Part shown: positions 49,201 through 59,754 of the stretch, in pieces
Numbering within the stretch: position 1 is the stretch's first letter
Layout: every line of letters begins with the position of its first letter
Assembly: GCF_028453695.1 (NCBI RefSeq)
Contig: NC_135782.1
Coordinates: 15,866,190 to 15,930,189, forward strand
Origin: Augochlora pura
Taxonomy: Eukaryota; Arthropoda; Insecta; Hymenoptera; Halictidae
DNA: 64,000 nucleotides
Direction: 5' to 3'
Position numbers and translations under genes: made by a program
Notes under the pieces: model-generated
What the model was told of the DNA's origin: nothing
Databases searched by the model: none
Seen by the model: the letters and a program-made list of their open reading frames with translations, nothing else

Positions 49201-49587
49201 CTCTTTCTTCTCGACAAACGAGTGGAACTTCAGGGACGACAATGTTCTCAGGGTGTGGGAAAGACTGAATCCTGTCGATCAGAAAATTTTTAGGTTCAAT
49301 TCGGAGAACATAGACTGGGAAGAATATTTTTTTTATCACTTCAGAGGTATTCGTGTATATTTGCTTAAGGATCCAATGGAGAATCTGAGTTTGGCTCTTG
49401 CAAAATATAACAGGTAGATCAGCTTTTTTAATAGTATGTTAAGTATTTTTCATATAATTATAAATATCGTTTGTTATATTTCAGGCTGCGTATAGCGCAT
49501 TATTCGATATTAACAATAATTGGACTGGTAATATTATATATTGTCCAGCATTTTTTATTATTTCTGTGGCCATTCGTTTTTGTATGA
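43249..49587 (+). CDS. Fatty acyl-CoA reductase with duplicated exon 2-4 cassette
   Basis: Reduces fatty acyl-CoA to fatty alcohol with NADPH, usually at ER or peroxisome membranes. In insects FARs serve cuticular lipid, wax and pheromone synthesis. Exon 1 is 43249-43409 and carries the NAD(P) motif TGGTGFVG (residues 38-45). Exons 2-4 exist twice, as set a (44510-44603, 44735-44980, 45064-45209) and set b (46285-46378, 46444-46689, 47523-47668). Shared exons are 47741-48040 (catalytic YILTK at 225-229, then GIVRPSI), 48140-48418, 49156-49413 and 49485-49587. Either cassette gives 1587 nt and 528 residues, the normal family length. The FAR_C region is in the last three exons, with hydrophobic stretches in exon 6 and at the extreme C-terminus. 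All junctions are GT-AG and in phase. The family identification is firm; how the two cassettes are used is inference. The substrate cannot be told from sequence. Confidence 0.93.
43795..44440. repeat. FAR-locus repeats in intron 1, reverse units then forward unit
   Basis: Reverse-oriented units (ATCGTAGAATTATGATC, CTACTTTAAGACAG, GGCACCCTTTT) run to about 44150. Then a forward unit (CTTAAAGTAGAGATTTCAAG, TCATTATTCTACGATTTTTT) runs to about 44430, just before cassette a. Confidence 0.85.
44510..45209 (+). CDS. FAR exon cassette a (exons 2a, 3a, 4a)
   Basis: Three exons of 94, 246 and 146 nt encode the Rossmann-fold middle of the reductase: SCPGIxxLY...VRPKKG, then VFHAAATVRFDEKL, then VYVSTAFSNC. 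All are open with no frameshift. It has no own TGGTGFxG exon and no own YxxxK exon, so it must borrow exon 1 and exon 5 to make an active enzyme. Splice sites are somewhat weaker than in set b: donor 4a is GTACGG against GTAAGT in 4b, donor 3a is GTGCAC against GTACGT, and acceptor 3a follows a poor pyrimidine tract. Reading through the 4a donor meets a stop within about ten codons. Confidence 0.88.
45260..46150. repeat. FAR-locus repeats in the intron between cassettes a and b
   Basis: Reverse units (ATCGTAGAATTATGATC at about 45500) are followed by forward units (CTTAAAGTAGAGATTTCAAG at about 45900), the same head-to-head layout as in intron 1, and end shortly before cassette b. Confidence 0.85.
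46285..47668 (+). CDS. FAR exon cassette b (exons 2b, 3b, 4b)
   Basis: Exons of 94, 246 and 146 nt have exactly the lengths and phases of set a. They encode the same segment at roughly 55-60 percent residue identity by eye: VRPKKN, RFKENFDD, VFHVAATVRFEEKL, IYMSTAFSNC. Splice sites are strong (2b GTACGT, 3b GTACGT, 4b GTAAGT). Intron 3b-4b contains a full MITE copy. This set lies next to the shared exon 5 and is probably the constitutive or ancestral choice. Confidence 0.9.
47039..47424. mobile_element. Palindromic MITE copy 4, full length with outer ends, in a FAR intron
   Basis: The outer ends ACAAGGTGTTCCAAAATT and CACCCTGTATA enclose the inner arms (AACCTTTTCCTTCACAAAAA and its inverted partner) and a GCGCCACGCC-rich core. 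This copy links the palindromic unit to the CAGGGTG-ended transposon family. Confidence 0.85.
48462..49071. mobile_element. Palindromic MITE copy 5 with expanded core, in FAR intron 6
   Basis: The arms AACTTTTTCCTTTACACGAA and AAGAAAAAGTTTCTTC are inverted. Between them about 370 bases repeat a roughly 25-base unit (CACTGACGCCACGCC, CATCTAGCGTCACGCC), about 14 copies. Confidence 0.85.
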
Positions 49588-49799
49588 CATTAATATTTTT
49601 TGTTTTCTAACCCGTCGATCACTTCAGTAAAAAAATTGAATTTGCTATTGTTTATCGTTTTATGTTGGGCAAAAATTTTTATTGTAATATCACGTAACAT
49701 ATTTTTATTTGTTGCTATTTCGTCGTTAAAATTGTCCTAATTTTACCACAAAAGAATGTTAAATTTATATTTAATAATTCCTGCCTTCCCAACTTTAAT

Positions 49800-50340
49800 A
49801 CTCCTTCTCTTAAAGGGTTACTTTAAGGTGCTGTAACTCTGCGAAAAAAATCGTAGCGATTTGAGACGGCACTCAAATTAAAGATGAAAGTCCAAACTTT
49901 ACAATGATATAATTGAAATGCTCGAAAAAAACTTTTTCAAGACTTTAGGGGGCGTTGAACTTTGTTCTTCTTCGGTACCACAAGCGTGTGCTCAGATTTA
50001 CTATACATGATATAATATTGCATGATATTAAAAATTATAATATGCTATCTTAAAGTAGAGATTTCAAGCTTCAATTTGAGTCTAAGATCATTATCGCACG
50101 ATTTTTTTTTCTCAAAGTTACAGAATTTTAAAGTCACCTCTGTCAATCGCTTACAGAAAAGTAACTTTGGAAGGGGTGGTTTTTTTTAGGGTTATACTTA
50201 AAAGTCTATAACAGCGAGAGTGAATGGAGTATAAAATCCATAAGATACTGTCTTAAAATAGAAGTTTCAAGCTTTAATTTAAAAAAAGAGTCATCATTCT
50301 ACGATAATTTTTCGCGGAGTTTTCGTCAGTCAAAGTTGAC
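49800..50340. repeat. FAR-locus repeats downstream of the gene
   Basis: A reverse unit at 49815-49970 is followed by two forward units (CTTAAAGTAGAGATTTCAAG, ATCATTATCGCACGATTTTT) to about 50330. The family is not seen elsewhere in the window outside 40.5-50.4 kb. Confidence 0.8.
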
Positions 50341-51190
50341 CAATTTTAATCCACTTTTCTGTGATATTGTTTCTTATACAGTGTGAAGTTCTCTACAAAT
50401 AAAAATACAGTATGAAGTTCTCTGCAAACCTAAGCACAGTATGAAGTTCTCTACAATCTATTCTTATACCTTGTTTACTATAACTATAGATTTTCCTGCA
50501 AAATTAGAAATTTTCAAAGACGATTGTAGGAAACGCAACTTAAATATACATAAATTGTTTCTATTAATAATTTTAATAAATTGAAAGTAGCGTAATAAAA
50601 TTAAGCTTCGCGTTTTTCCTATAGTGCATAAAATCTATAGTCTAATCGTGATTGTATGCAGTAGCATAAATGAGGTATAGAAGTACGAGGTATATGGTTA
50701 CCATACCCATATCGCACTCTCCAAATTTCGCTCGCTCCAAAATTCTGTCTTCTTAGCAAGAATCGAGTATTCCCTATACTTCATTCGAATTTAGAGTCAG
50801 AAATATCAACCCTTGGAAAAGCAATCATTTGACCAATAAAATTCTCTCGCAGTAACAATTCCACCCCACTTCATATTTCTCTATATTTTTGCACTAAAAA
50901 TAACTCCATATTTCCAATTCCATCAGCCATATTCATCGACAAATTAAACGACTAAATTTATAAAGTTATAACCTTTCCCGTATAATTAACAAATTAACGA
51001 TCTCCCGTGACATTTAATTAACTTAATTCCAGTTTAATATTCCACCCACTTGTTACAATTTAAATTCAACGATATATCGAACGGGTATACGAACGATTAA
51101 AAAATACATTTTACATTAATTATACATTGTATAATTATATATTGTTAAAGAGGAGTTTCCTGAAATACGGGCGGAATTCAGTGGACGTCT
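50341..51190. other. Intergenic, no gene seen
   Basis: AT-rich region between the convergent FAR and coiled-coil genes. Contains a small triplicated CAGTATGAAGTTCTCT motif (50378-50455). Confidence 0.45.
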
Positions 51191-54100
51191 TTAGCGTTTC
51201 GGTTGTTTCAAAGGGCCTCCTTGATCTTTCGTCCTCGCGCTTCGATCACGGGGGCTGCTCTGATGATTGCCATAATTCTTCTCATGAGTCCGCGGCTTTT
51301 GTTTCTGTTTGTTCTTTCCAATCGAGAATCGTCGTTGAATGTCCTCGATGATCCGTTGCTCTTTCTCGTCTAAGAGGAGATTGTTCCTTTGGGACTCGTC
51401 CTTGAAACTGGAAATTTAATGGAACCGAGTCAATGTTTGCATTGATAGCTTTTCCCAGACACTAATACGACTCTGTTCATGCTAACCAGAAGAATAGGCT
51501 AGTTTTCAAGTCGAAAGAGTGGGGATGGGCAGGCAAATTTCAGTTCTCAGACGAATAAGTCACGCTTCATTTCGAAGAAGTGGGGTTGTTCTTTGAAATA
51601 AGGCGTGACTTATTCGTCTGTGAACCGAGATTTGCCTACCTACTTGTCACATAGCGAAGCAAGGAGTATAATAATAGTGTACAATAGACTTTACTATACT
51701 TCAAAATTAATTATTGAACATTTTTGCATGTATATCGAACATTTAACTATCTCCAAGTGTTGTCATAATTCCTGTATAAAGCACGTGTATTATAGAATTT
51801 TCAAAATATTGTCACTCGAAAACTAACTGTATACCATGGAGCTACAAAAATTTGAGAATACAATTTGAAGTTTCTAGAATATTATGTTATTTATTATAAC
51901 TCACTATCTCACTCTAAAGTGCATTAAATTAATTTATTAATACAATACGATCCGGGCTGTTTGAGCAAGGACTTTTGCATATCGGGGTTACTAATAAAGG
52001 GGTTGTTATTTTATAAAAAAATTATTTTGTCAACTATTAAGTCTTTCTCTATTAAGTTTTGACTATTTTTAAATTTTTGGCTATTTTTAAAAAATAAATG
52101 GAGGATATTAGGACCGAGAATGCCATGGATAAACTTTCTACGTCATCGAAACTTTTACTTCCCTTTTTACTCTCTCATTTTTTTGGCTAAATAAATTATG
52201 TTAAAAAGTGCCTTTTTATTCTTTCCTGATGTTCAAATTATCAAGCAAACTGTCACACTAATTGTGAGATAAACTCGCACCGCGGCAAGTTCGCGTCTCC
52301 CAGGTTTACCTAACATAACCTGTGACATAACCTGACAAGAAGTTCTTTCGGAAACGACGTCGGCGTAGACATCGGGAAACTTCGTTCGGCCGTATAATTA
52401 GCTTACTCGTTAAACACTCGAAACGCTTGTCGCACGTCGCCGTCTCAAAACGCGACTGCAAATATTAAAGCATAGGCGTCCTTTATCCTTCACGGGCACT
52501 TAATTTAAAAGCGAACGGAAGTTGGAGGCCACGCATCTGAACTTCCAGGAACGCCGGAAGGAAAACGACGTCGATCATTTCTGAACGTAACTTGCTAGGA
52601 GACGTTGATCTACGAGCAGCAACCGCGCCGTGGATCATCTTAAATTCCAGTGAAATTATAGAGGGAAAATTTGAAACTTTCACGGGAGACGCGACCCCAA
52701 ACATAAAATATTAGCCTCGAGAACTTCATGCTTTTCGCGATATTAGTGACGGTCATTGTAACGAGCAAAGTTATGCTCTTTATACAAGACTGTCTCTAAA
52801 TTATGTTTCCTCCGTGAAAGACGAGGTTCCTTAAGCTATTTGAAGAAACTTTTTCCTTTGCGAAATTGTTCTACGACGCTCCATTTAAGAGATAGAAGTA
52901 GCTTACCGCTGACGCCACGCCTACGCGGTCAGTGACGCGGCGCGCTAGCTACTTAACGCAGCGGCGGTGACCGCGAAGGCGTGGCGTCAGTCGTGCGTTG
53001 GTGAGTGAGACTTTTATTAATAACTCCTTAACGAAGCGTCCTAGAAAATTTTTGTAAAGGAAAAAGTTGCTTCAAATTACCCCAGGAATCCATCACCTAT
53101 GTTTGAATGTCATTTTTGGGACATACTGATTATAGGTTGCTATATATCTTCACCGAATTATTTTCTAAAGTATAGCCATGGATAAAAATAACAATATTAA
53201 AAATTAAAAATTAAAATAAAATTAAAATAAAAATTAAAAATATTCTCAAAACAGAGAATTTAATGAGTTAAAAATAACGTTTGCAACGTGACAAGTCGTC
53301 AAGGGTTCTTAAAGGGGGAAGAGAAAAAATGGTAGAGGAGAGAGGGGACATTTAGGTCAGAGGTGAACGGAAACGAAGCCAGGGCGACGAGTCGCGAGCT
53401 TTGCATTTCGGCGTGGGGAACGGCGCATCGAAATGGAAAGAAATAGTCGTGTCTAGCCGGCGAACGAGCACTCGCCGCGTCTCGTTCGGGCAAAATTTGA
53501 ACCGGCATTCACGGCGGTACGTTACGCCGGCCGTTCCCCGCTAATGAAACGACTAAAATGCGGCGGATGTAGCCCGGGCTCGAGCGATATCTAGCGCGAC
53601 GTTCCACAGCAAAAAGCGAGATCCAACGATTTCCCTTTTTCCTGTCCGCCATTGTGACTCTCAGCGAATAAGCTGACTGGTTTATTTAACTATCTGTCCA
53701 ACGAAATCTTCTTCCAAGGACTGTTAAATAATTTTGCGAGAATAGCGTCGACGACAATGGAATTATCGTAACAGTTACTGAAAAAAATCTGAAAAAAATT
53801 TAGAAATCAAAATTAAGAAAATTGCGTAAAATGGTAGGTTCCTGAGATCATTTGAAGCAACTTTTTCCTTTACAAAATTTGTCTACGAATCGTCGTTAAA
53901 GAGTTATTAACGAAGAATGTTGACCAGTGACAGAGGAGCTGGGCTGGCGCGCGACGGCGGAGGCGGTGAGTGGGTGGGGACTCGCTGCGCTCGTTGGTTC
54001 GGCCGCCGCGCATCAGTCGACGCGTCAGCCTCTCATTGGTCACTGTTATTCGTTAATAACTCGTTAACAACGCCCCGTAGAAAAATTTCGTAAAGGAAAA

Positions 54101-57100
54101 AGTTGCTCGAAATGATCTCAGGATTGACTGACTGCAACGATTTTTTGCATAGGCGTAGGAATAACATAAATTGGCGTAGGAATAGCACAGAATCAATATG
54201 AGCAGTTCTATAACAAGGATAATGTAGGATAATTTACTATACTTTTTTTATTAAATTTCGATTACTTTTCTATCGTTATTGTTCTTTTAATATTTATTTA
54301 GCAGATCCTAAAAATCTTTTCGATGACTTGAAATTTTATCAGACCTCCTTCACAACTTTCTAATGTATTATATAAAAGGACCTCCACTAATTATTAAATT
54401 CTTTTTCACTGATAGCTTCCAAATGAAATCCCCCAAAGCCCATATCTCTTCAACCCAAAGAACAAACACGATGAAAAGAGGAACGATCTTCTCCAGCGAA
54501 ACGAACCGGCTGAGTCCTCGCTTAGCCCCGTCCCTGCGCGCGTGCACCGTGCAGATCTAATTATCGATTAGGAAAAGGGAAGTTTCGAAGCGGTAGGGAC
54601 GGCGTGCCTCGCACGGAAAATCGGATACGGATGCCGGGAGATACTAGCCCGGACCTAATTTTCCCCGGGTCCCTCGGCGAGGGCCACTCGAAAACCGGAC
54701 TAGTTTCACCGGCTGCAGTCTCGTGCTCGTTTAGTTTCCCGTGCCGGAATTGCACACGGCATTCTTTTATTTCGACTGTTTTTCTAACGATCGGCGTGCG
54801 AGCACAGACTGCACCGAACCGTGGGTGACGCGAGCGCGGAACACCGGGCTTTAACACTTATTCTGATGGACAATGGTATGGAGTTGCTGAATATATTTGG
54901 GGGTAGTTTATTTTTTAATATTTTTGGTAAAGAGAAATAGAAAAATAAATATTAAGATATAGGTATACGGTTAAATGTCTACATAATTAATTATTGTAAC
55001 TTTTAGGTAGATAAATAAATATATAAATATAGATTTATGTTTAAATGTCTAAATATTTAAGTATTGTAATGTTTAGTTAGATAAATAAATATATAAATAC
55101 AGATATATGTTTAAATGTCTAAATATTTAATTATTGTAATATTTAGTTGATTGAATGTCTAAATGTTTAATTGTGTGTGACTGTATATATATATATGGAT
55201 CTATACTTAAGTATACGAATATTTAATTATTATTATTCTTGTATAATATGCAATATTATATTGTATTAATTATATGTAAATGTATAGATATAGATCTGTA
55301 TTTAAGCGTATGAATATTTAACTAATGGACTTGTATAATGGGTAGTATTATATTGTATTAATTATATAAAAATATATATAGATCTATAATTTGACTATAT
55401 TTAACTAGACTATGAACTTTATGCATCTATAGCAAAAATCGATAGCACTGTAATGATTTCGTAAAAATGTTGATGCAACAATATACCAAAATTTTGAATT
55501 TGAAGATAACTGAATGGAAAAATAGCTTCTATTTAATTATGACTAATTTTATGGTAGTAAAAAGATGGATCTATTTACCTTTGCTGATAATTATACAGCT
55601 TCATCATTAGCTTGCTCAAGCCCAGGTTTTCTCTTTGCGCAGACTTCAATTCCGACTCCTTTTCCTGTAAATTATTTTCCCAAATATTGTACATAAATGT
55701 TCACACTAATCTATCTCATCTTATCGAAACATAAAAATATAAAGAACATTATTGATGCGATACTATTTAATTTTCCATTTTGAACTTTGTTAAATGGAAT
55801 ATATTAATTTATAGCAATTTTTGAGGTTGTTGGCCCAGTTGTCAAAGCGTCAATTATTAAACGATACTAAATACAGTTCGTAGGAGATTAAGCTAGATTT
55901 TAAGTAGGAGGAGTGGTGGTAGACCACGTGGCGTGCCCCACTCCGCTGTGTAAGAGTCTCAGCGCGTCATGTGATCAACTAGAACTCTGCTGTGAGGCTG
56001 CTGCGACGCGTCATGTAATCTACCACCACTCTACTACGCGGCTGCCACGACGCATTACGTGGTCTACCACTTCTCCGCTGCGCGAGAGTCCCAGCGTGTC
56101 ATATGATCTACCATCGCTCGACTGTGCGACTATCGCGACGCGTCACATGATCTACCACCACTACGCTATGTGGGAGACTTGGTACGTCACGTGATCTACC
56201 ACCACTGCGCTATGTGGAAGCCTTGGTACGTCACGTGATCTATCACCACTCCTTCTATTCGAAATCCAGCTAAATCTCTCGCGAACCGCAATGCTCCCAG
56301 CATATTTACCGACAGAACTTTCGTGGCATTTTGCAGCTCCTCGTATCGCGTGTCCGCCATGTGGCGTGCCGTGATCGTCTCCGTAGTAAATCGAGTTAAC
56401 TGTTGCCTGTAATTTTGCTCGCGTTCCATCGCCTTGTCCCACGCCTCCTCCCTGGCGATTATGGTGTCGCGCAGAGCTTTCATATCCTTCTCGAGCTCCT
56501 CTAACTCCGATCTGAAGGAACGCAAAAGAATTAACACCAGAAACTCGTATATCGTTTTGCTTTAACTTGACAATTAGAAGAATTTAATTAAAAATCTTTG
56601 TTTAACATTTACGTATCTTTAATTATCAAAGGACTCAGATCATATTAAAAGGACTTAATTATAAAACGATTTAATGTCATCCATCGTTTTTCTATATTTT
56701 TGTAGACTTTTGTGATTATAAAAATTCATAGAATAATTTTTAAAAATGTAAAAAATTTGTTCCTGTATTTTATAAGTTCTAATGTAAGCGATCTCTGAGA
56801 TGGTCGCCGGCCAGGCGGCTCACTATTTATGTTTTCGAGATAAGGAGGCTCTGTTTGGGTGATGAGATGGTTCATCGAGGGGAGGAGGCCCTTTTCCCGA
56901 AGAGAAAGGGCAGTCGAATAAAGATCTTTGAGAAAGAAGCAGCCCACCTAATTCCTCACCTTGTGTCATCTACACTAAGAAGGTTAAAGTTTCGATTTAG
57001 TTAGAAAAATTAATAATTCAATATTATTAATTTAGCTGTGTCTTTAAATATAAATAAAATCAGTATGAGGACACCAGGGGACAGCACAGTAATTTTAAAG

Positions 57101-59754
57101 CACTGATTTTATGGACAATTTTGAGTAGATTATTTTGAGAAATTTTTTCTGAGAATACGAAATTGTTAACCTACACTTTCTTAAGCCTATATTTAACAAC
57201 AGTGCTCCTTCTAAATATTTAAATTATTATCCCAAAGTCTCTGAAATTATTATTGTTCTCCAAGGGTGGTTTTAAACCACATAACGAGCTATATCTCTCT
57301 TATAATTCCACCATTTTCTGGGCCAATGAAAAGAGGAATAAAATTCGCCATTCTCCTTACTTGGTAATGGTGACAGTGGGCGGCAATTTCTCGCAGCTCT
57401 CGAGCTTCCTTTGGCACCCTGAGCAGACCGCCCAAATCTGCACGCCCCTGTCCAGCTTCGCGATAATGTTCGTCGTCGACGTGCCGTTCGCCTCGACGGG
57501 CGGCGCGTGCTTGCACTGAAATTCACGGAAGAATGTCCTGTAACGAAACTGGGGGTCGCGCGCGAGAGCAAATTCCAATATACGTGTCCCCGCACAGACT
57601 TGTTCCGCGGCCGCCTCCTTTGTCTCCAACAGTTTCAGCTTCTCACGATCGAGCTCCATCCGCAGTGCCACCGTTCTCTTCTCCAGCCTCAGCACCTCGT
57701 TCCGCTCCTCGTCCAACCTACACGAAACAAATCACCGAAACGGAAATCATTCGACGATAGGACTCGAACACGTCCGACGCATTATTCAACGTGTTCACCG
57801 GGAACAAATGGTCCGAGGCATGTTCCGTGAAACGTTACGTAAGAGCTCGGCGTGTGCAGTTGCATTTTTATGTGCATTTCGGTGATGTAATTCTGCGTAA
57901 CGATTCCCGCCGCTCTGGCGCCGTTAGATTTTGAATTTAAGAGTATAATCGGTGCCTTTTTGAGTCGGCGATGTTAGCGCGGGTGGTTCATGAATGTTTA
58001 TTGATAATAAGGGGTCTGTGGTTATTTATGCAAAATAAAAATTGTCTAGGTTTACTTAAGAGATATGCTCTTAGTCATTTTAATAAGTGAGAAATAATGT
58101 AAAGGTGTACCTGAATTATTTTACGATTTTTTTTACTTTTATAATAAATGCAAAAAATGTAGTAACAATATATAATGTTTAGAGTGTAATAAAAATGTAG
58201 CTGAGGTGATTTCCAGCAACTTTTTCTTTCGCGAAAATGTTCTACGACGCTTCGTTCGCGAGTTATTAGCATAAAACGCGGTCCAATGGGGCAGCGAGGG
58301 CGGAGCAAAGACGGGCATAGGCGTGGCGTCACACGTTTATCGTTGATAACTCGTGAACGAGACGTGGTAGATTTTCGCAAAGGAAAAAGTTGCTTCAAAT
58401 GACCTTAGAAATATAATTCTCGAGTTTCTGCGCTAAAATCAGTATAATATAATAATAACATATAATTAATATAATAAAAATACGAGGAGACAAGACTTCC
58501 TAATAGTATAATTCCACTGAAACCTCATCCTACGCTTCTCTTGTTGCACAATATTGCTTTCTAACAACAAAAACAATTCCAGTGACCACCACACGCATAA
58601 TTCACTCAACTATTTTAATTTCGAAAATCAAAGCAAATCAGCTGTTCGTACTTGGCCAAAAGCATTTTGTTCTCCTCGACAAGGCTCTGGTTCCTTGATT
58701 GCACAGCCATATTACTCTCCTCGAGCATCTTCAGCGTCGCCTGCATTTTCTCAATGACATTAGGATCGACGCTTCTGACTGTCTCCTGTCTACAGGACGA
58801 CGCCCTTCCGGATAGCATCCTAGTGTCCGCGAAAGGCTGATCTCCTCTGGCCGAGTAATAATCCCTTCCTAACGAGTTTAAATTACTTCTGTCGATTTCC
58901 TTTTTTGGAGAACTTCTCAGGGATGATAAAGGGTTAAAGGAAGCCAGGATTTACCTGACGGATGCATCTCGTAGCTGCTGTTTTGAGAGTCCAGCGGCCT
59001 CCAGCCGGCACAGTATCCTGAAATCCAAAGAGGGGTGATTGATAAATATTATTTAGATAGTTGTTATGATTATTTATTAATTAATAAATTAATGTGAAAT
59101 AGTTCAAAGATATTAATAATTAATTACTGCTTAAATTATTGGCTTTTTCTTCGAGACGGTGTTAATTATTCCCTGCTTGACAAAATTTTATCTAGGTATT
59201 TTGTGATGACTATTTATTAATTAATAATGTAATGTGAAATTGTTCAAAGAGAAAATTAATTATTTCCAGCTTAAACTATTGCCTTTTTCTCAGAGACGGT
59301 GTTAATTATTGCCTGCTTGATAATCTGGTTGCTTTGTAATGACTACTTATTAATAAATTAATTATTCAAATTAAATATTAGTAAATTACTATTAACAAAA
59401 TAATTTGCTAACTAATAAATAATTATTTGCAAAGTTAATTATTAGTAAATTAGTAAAATTAAATATTAGTAAATTTAATCAGTAAAATTAATTATTAAAT
59501 ATATTAAAATTAATAAAAAAAATGTAAAATTATTCAAAGACAAAATTAATTATTTCAGCTTAAATTATTCCCTTTTTCTCCGACTTGCGTTAATTATCGC
59601 CCGCTTAAAAAATATAAATGACGTCACCTGTCCGATAGGCATCCTGTGACGCGATCGTCGGCGAATAGGAGACCTTTGCGTAGCGATTGTGCTGGCCGCC
59701 GTAGTAGCACCTTTCCCTCGGCGGATTCGAGGATTGATGGCACACGCAGGACAT
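51191..59754 (-). CDS. Coiled-coil protein of unknown function, 8 exons
   Basis: I do not recognise this family. Minus-strand exons: 59754-59628, 59017-58955, 58868-58652, 57717-57600, 57515-57361, 56511-56310, 55664-55579, 51407-51191. They total 1185 nt and 394 residues, with every junction GT-AG and in phase. The N-terminus (1-85) is Tyr/Ser-rich and lacks a signal peptide. Heptad-rich helices follow at about 95-175 (IEKMQATLKMLEES, then LDEERNEVLRLEKRTVALR). A small Cys segment with CxxC (VCSGCQRKLESC) lies near 205-220. A second coiled coil (SELEELEKDMKALRDTIIA onward) runs to about residue 330. The basic, polar tail has RRFSIGKNKQKQK and ends QPKR. The 84-base intron at 57516-57599 is a multiple of three without a stop, so retention would give 422 residues. 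The last intron is 4.2 kb. A cytoskeletal or centrosomal scaffold is possible but only a guess. The ATG at 59754 starts the first exon; upstream exons are not excluded. Confidence 0.8.
51532..51636. repeat. About 105-bp foldback in the last intron of the coiled-coil gene
   Basis: GGCAAATTTCAGTTCTCAGA...GTCACGC pairs with GCGTGAC...TCTGTGAACCGAGATTTGCC over 34 positions with about four mismatches, around a 37-base loop. Confidence 0.85.
52834..53088. mobile_element. Palindromic MITE copy 6
   Basis: GAAACTTTTTCCTTTGCGAA is inverted against AAAGGAAAAAGTTGCTTC. The core has GACGCCACGCC and GGCGTGGCGTC, so it is itself partly palindromic. In the last intron of the coiled-coil gene. Confidence 0.85.
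53842..54122. mobile_element. Palindromic MITE copy 7, best-preserved arms
   Basis: CCTGAGATCATTTGAAGCAA at the left matches the inverted right end (GCTCGAAATGATCTCAGG). The arms run about 90 bases and the core is GC-rich. Confidence 0.9.
54960..55170. repeat. 70-bp tandem repeat, three copies
   Basis: TTAAATGTCT occurs at 54971, 55041 and 55111, exactly 70 bases apart, with AATTATTGTAA..TTAGTTAGATAAATAAATA between. Intronic. Confidence 0.9.
55905..56255. repeat. CACGTG-containing minisatellite in an intron
   Basis: Six to seven degenerate units of about 45-55 bases with GATCTACCACCACT, CGCTATGTG and CGTCACGTGATC lie just after the donor of the exon ending at 56310. The last two units are almost identical. 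Confidence 0.85.
56512..57360. other. Intron of the coiled-coil gene
   Basis: AT-rich intron without a clear repeat. The minus-strand frame at 56726-56947 has no support. Confidence 0.5.
58200..58407. mobile_element. Palindromic MITE copy 8
   Basis: CAACTTTTTCTTTCGCGAAA and GCAAAGGAAAAAGTTGCTTC are the inverted arms. This is the shortest copy, with a small GGCGTGGCGTCAC core, in an intron of the coiled-coil gene. Confidence 0.85.
59065..59615. repeat. About 140-bp intronic repeat, three copies
   Basis: GAGACGGTGTTAATTATT occurs at 59153 and 59293 (spacing 140) with matching flanks (TTATTAATTAATAA, GTTCAAAGA, CTTTTTCT). A third divergent copy (59518-59612) ends beside the donor of the first exon. 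An AT-rich AATTATTAGTAAATT filler lies between the second and third copies. Confidence 0.8.
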
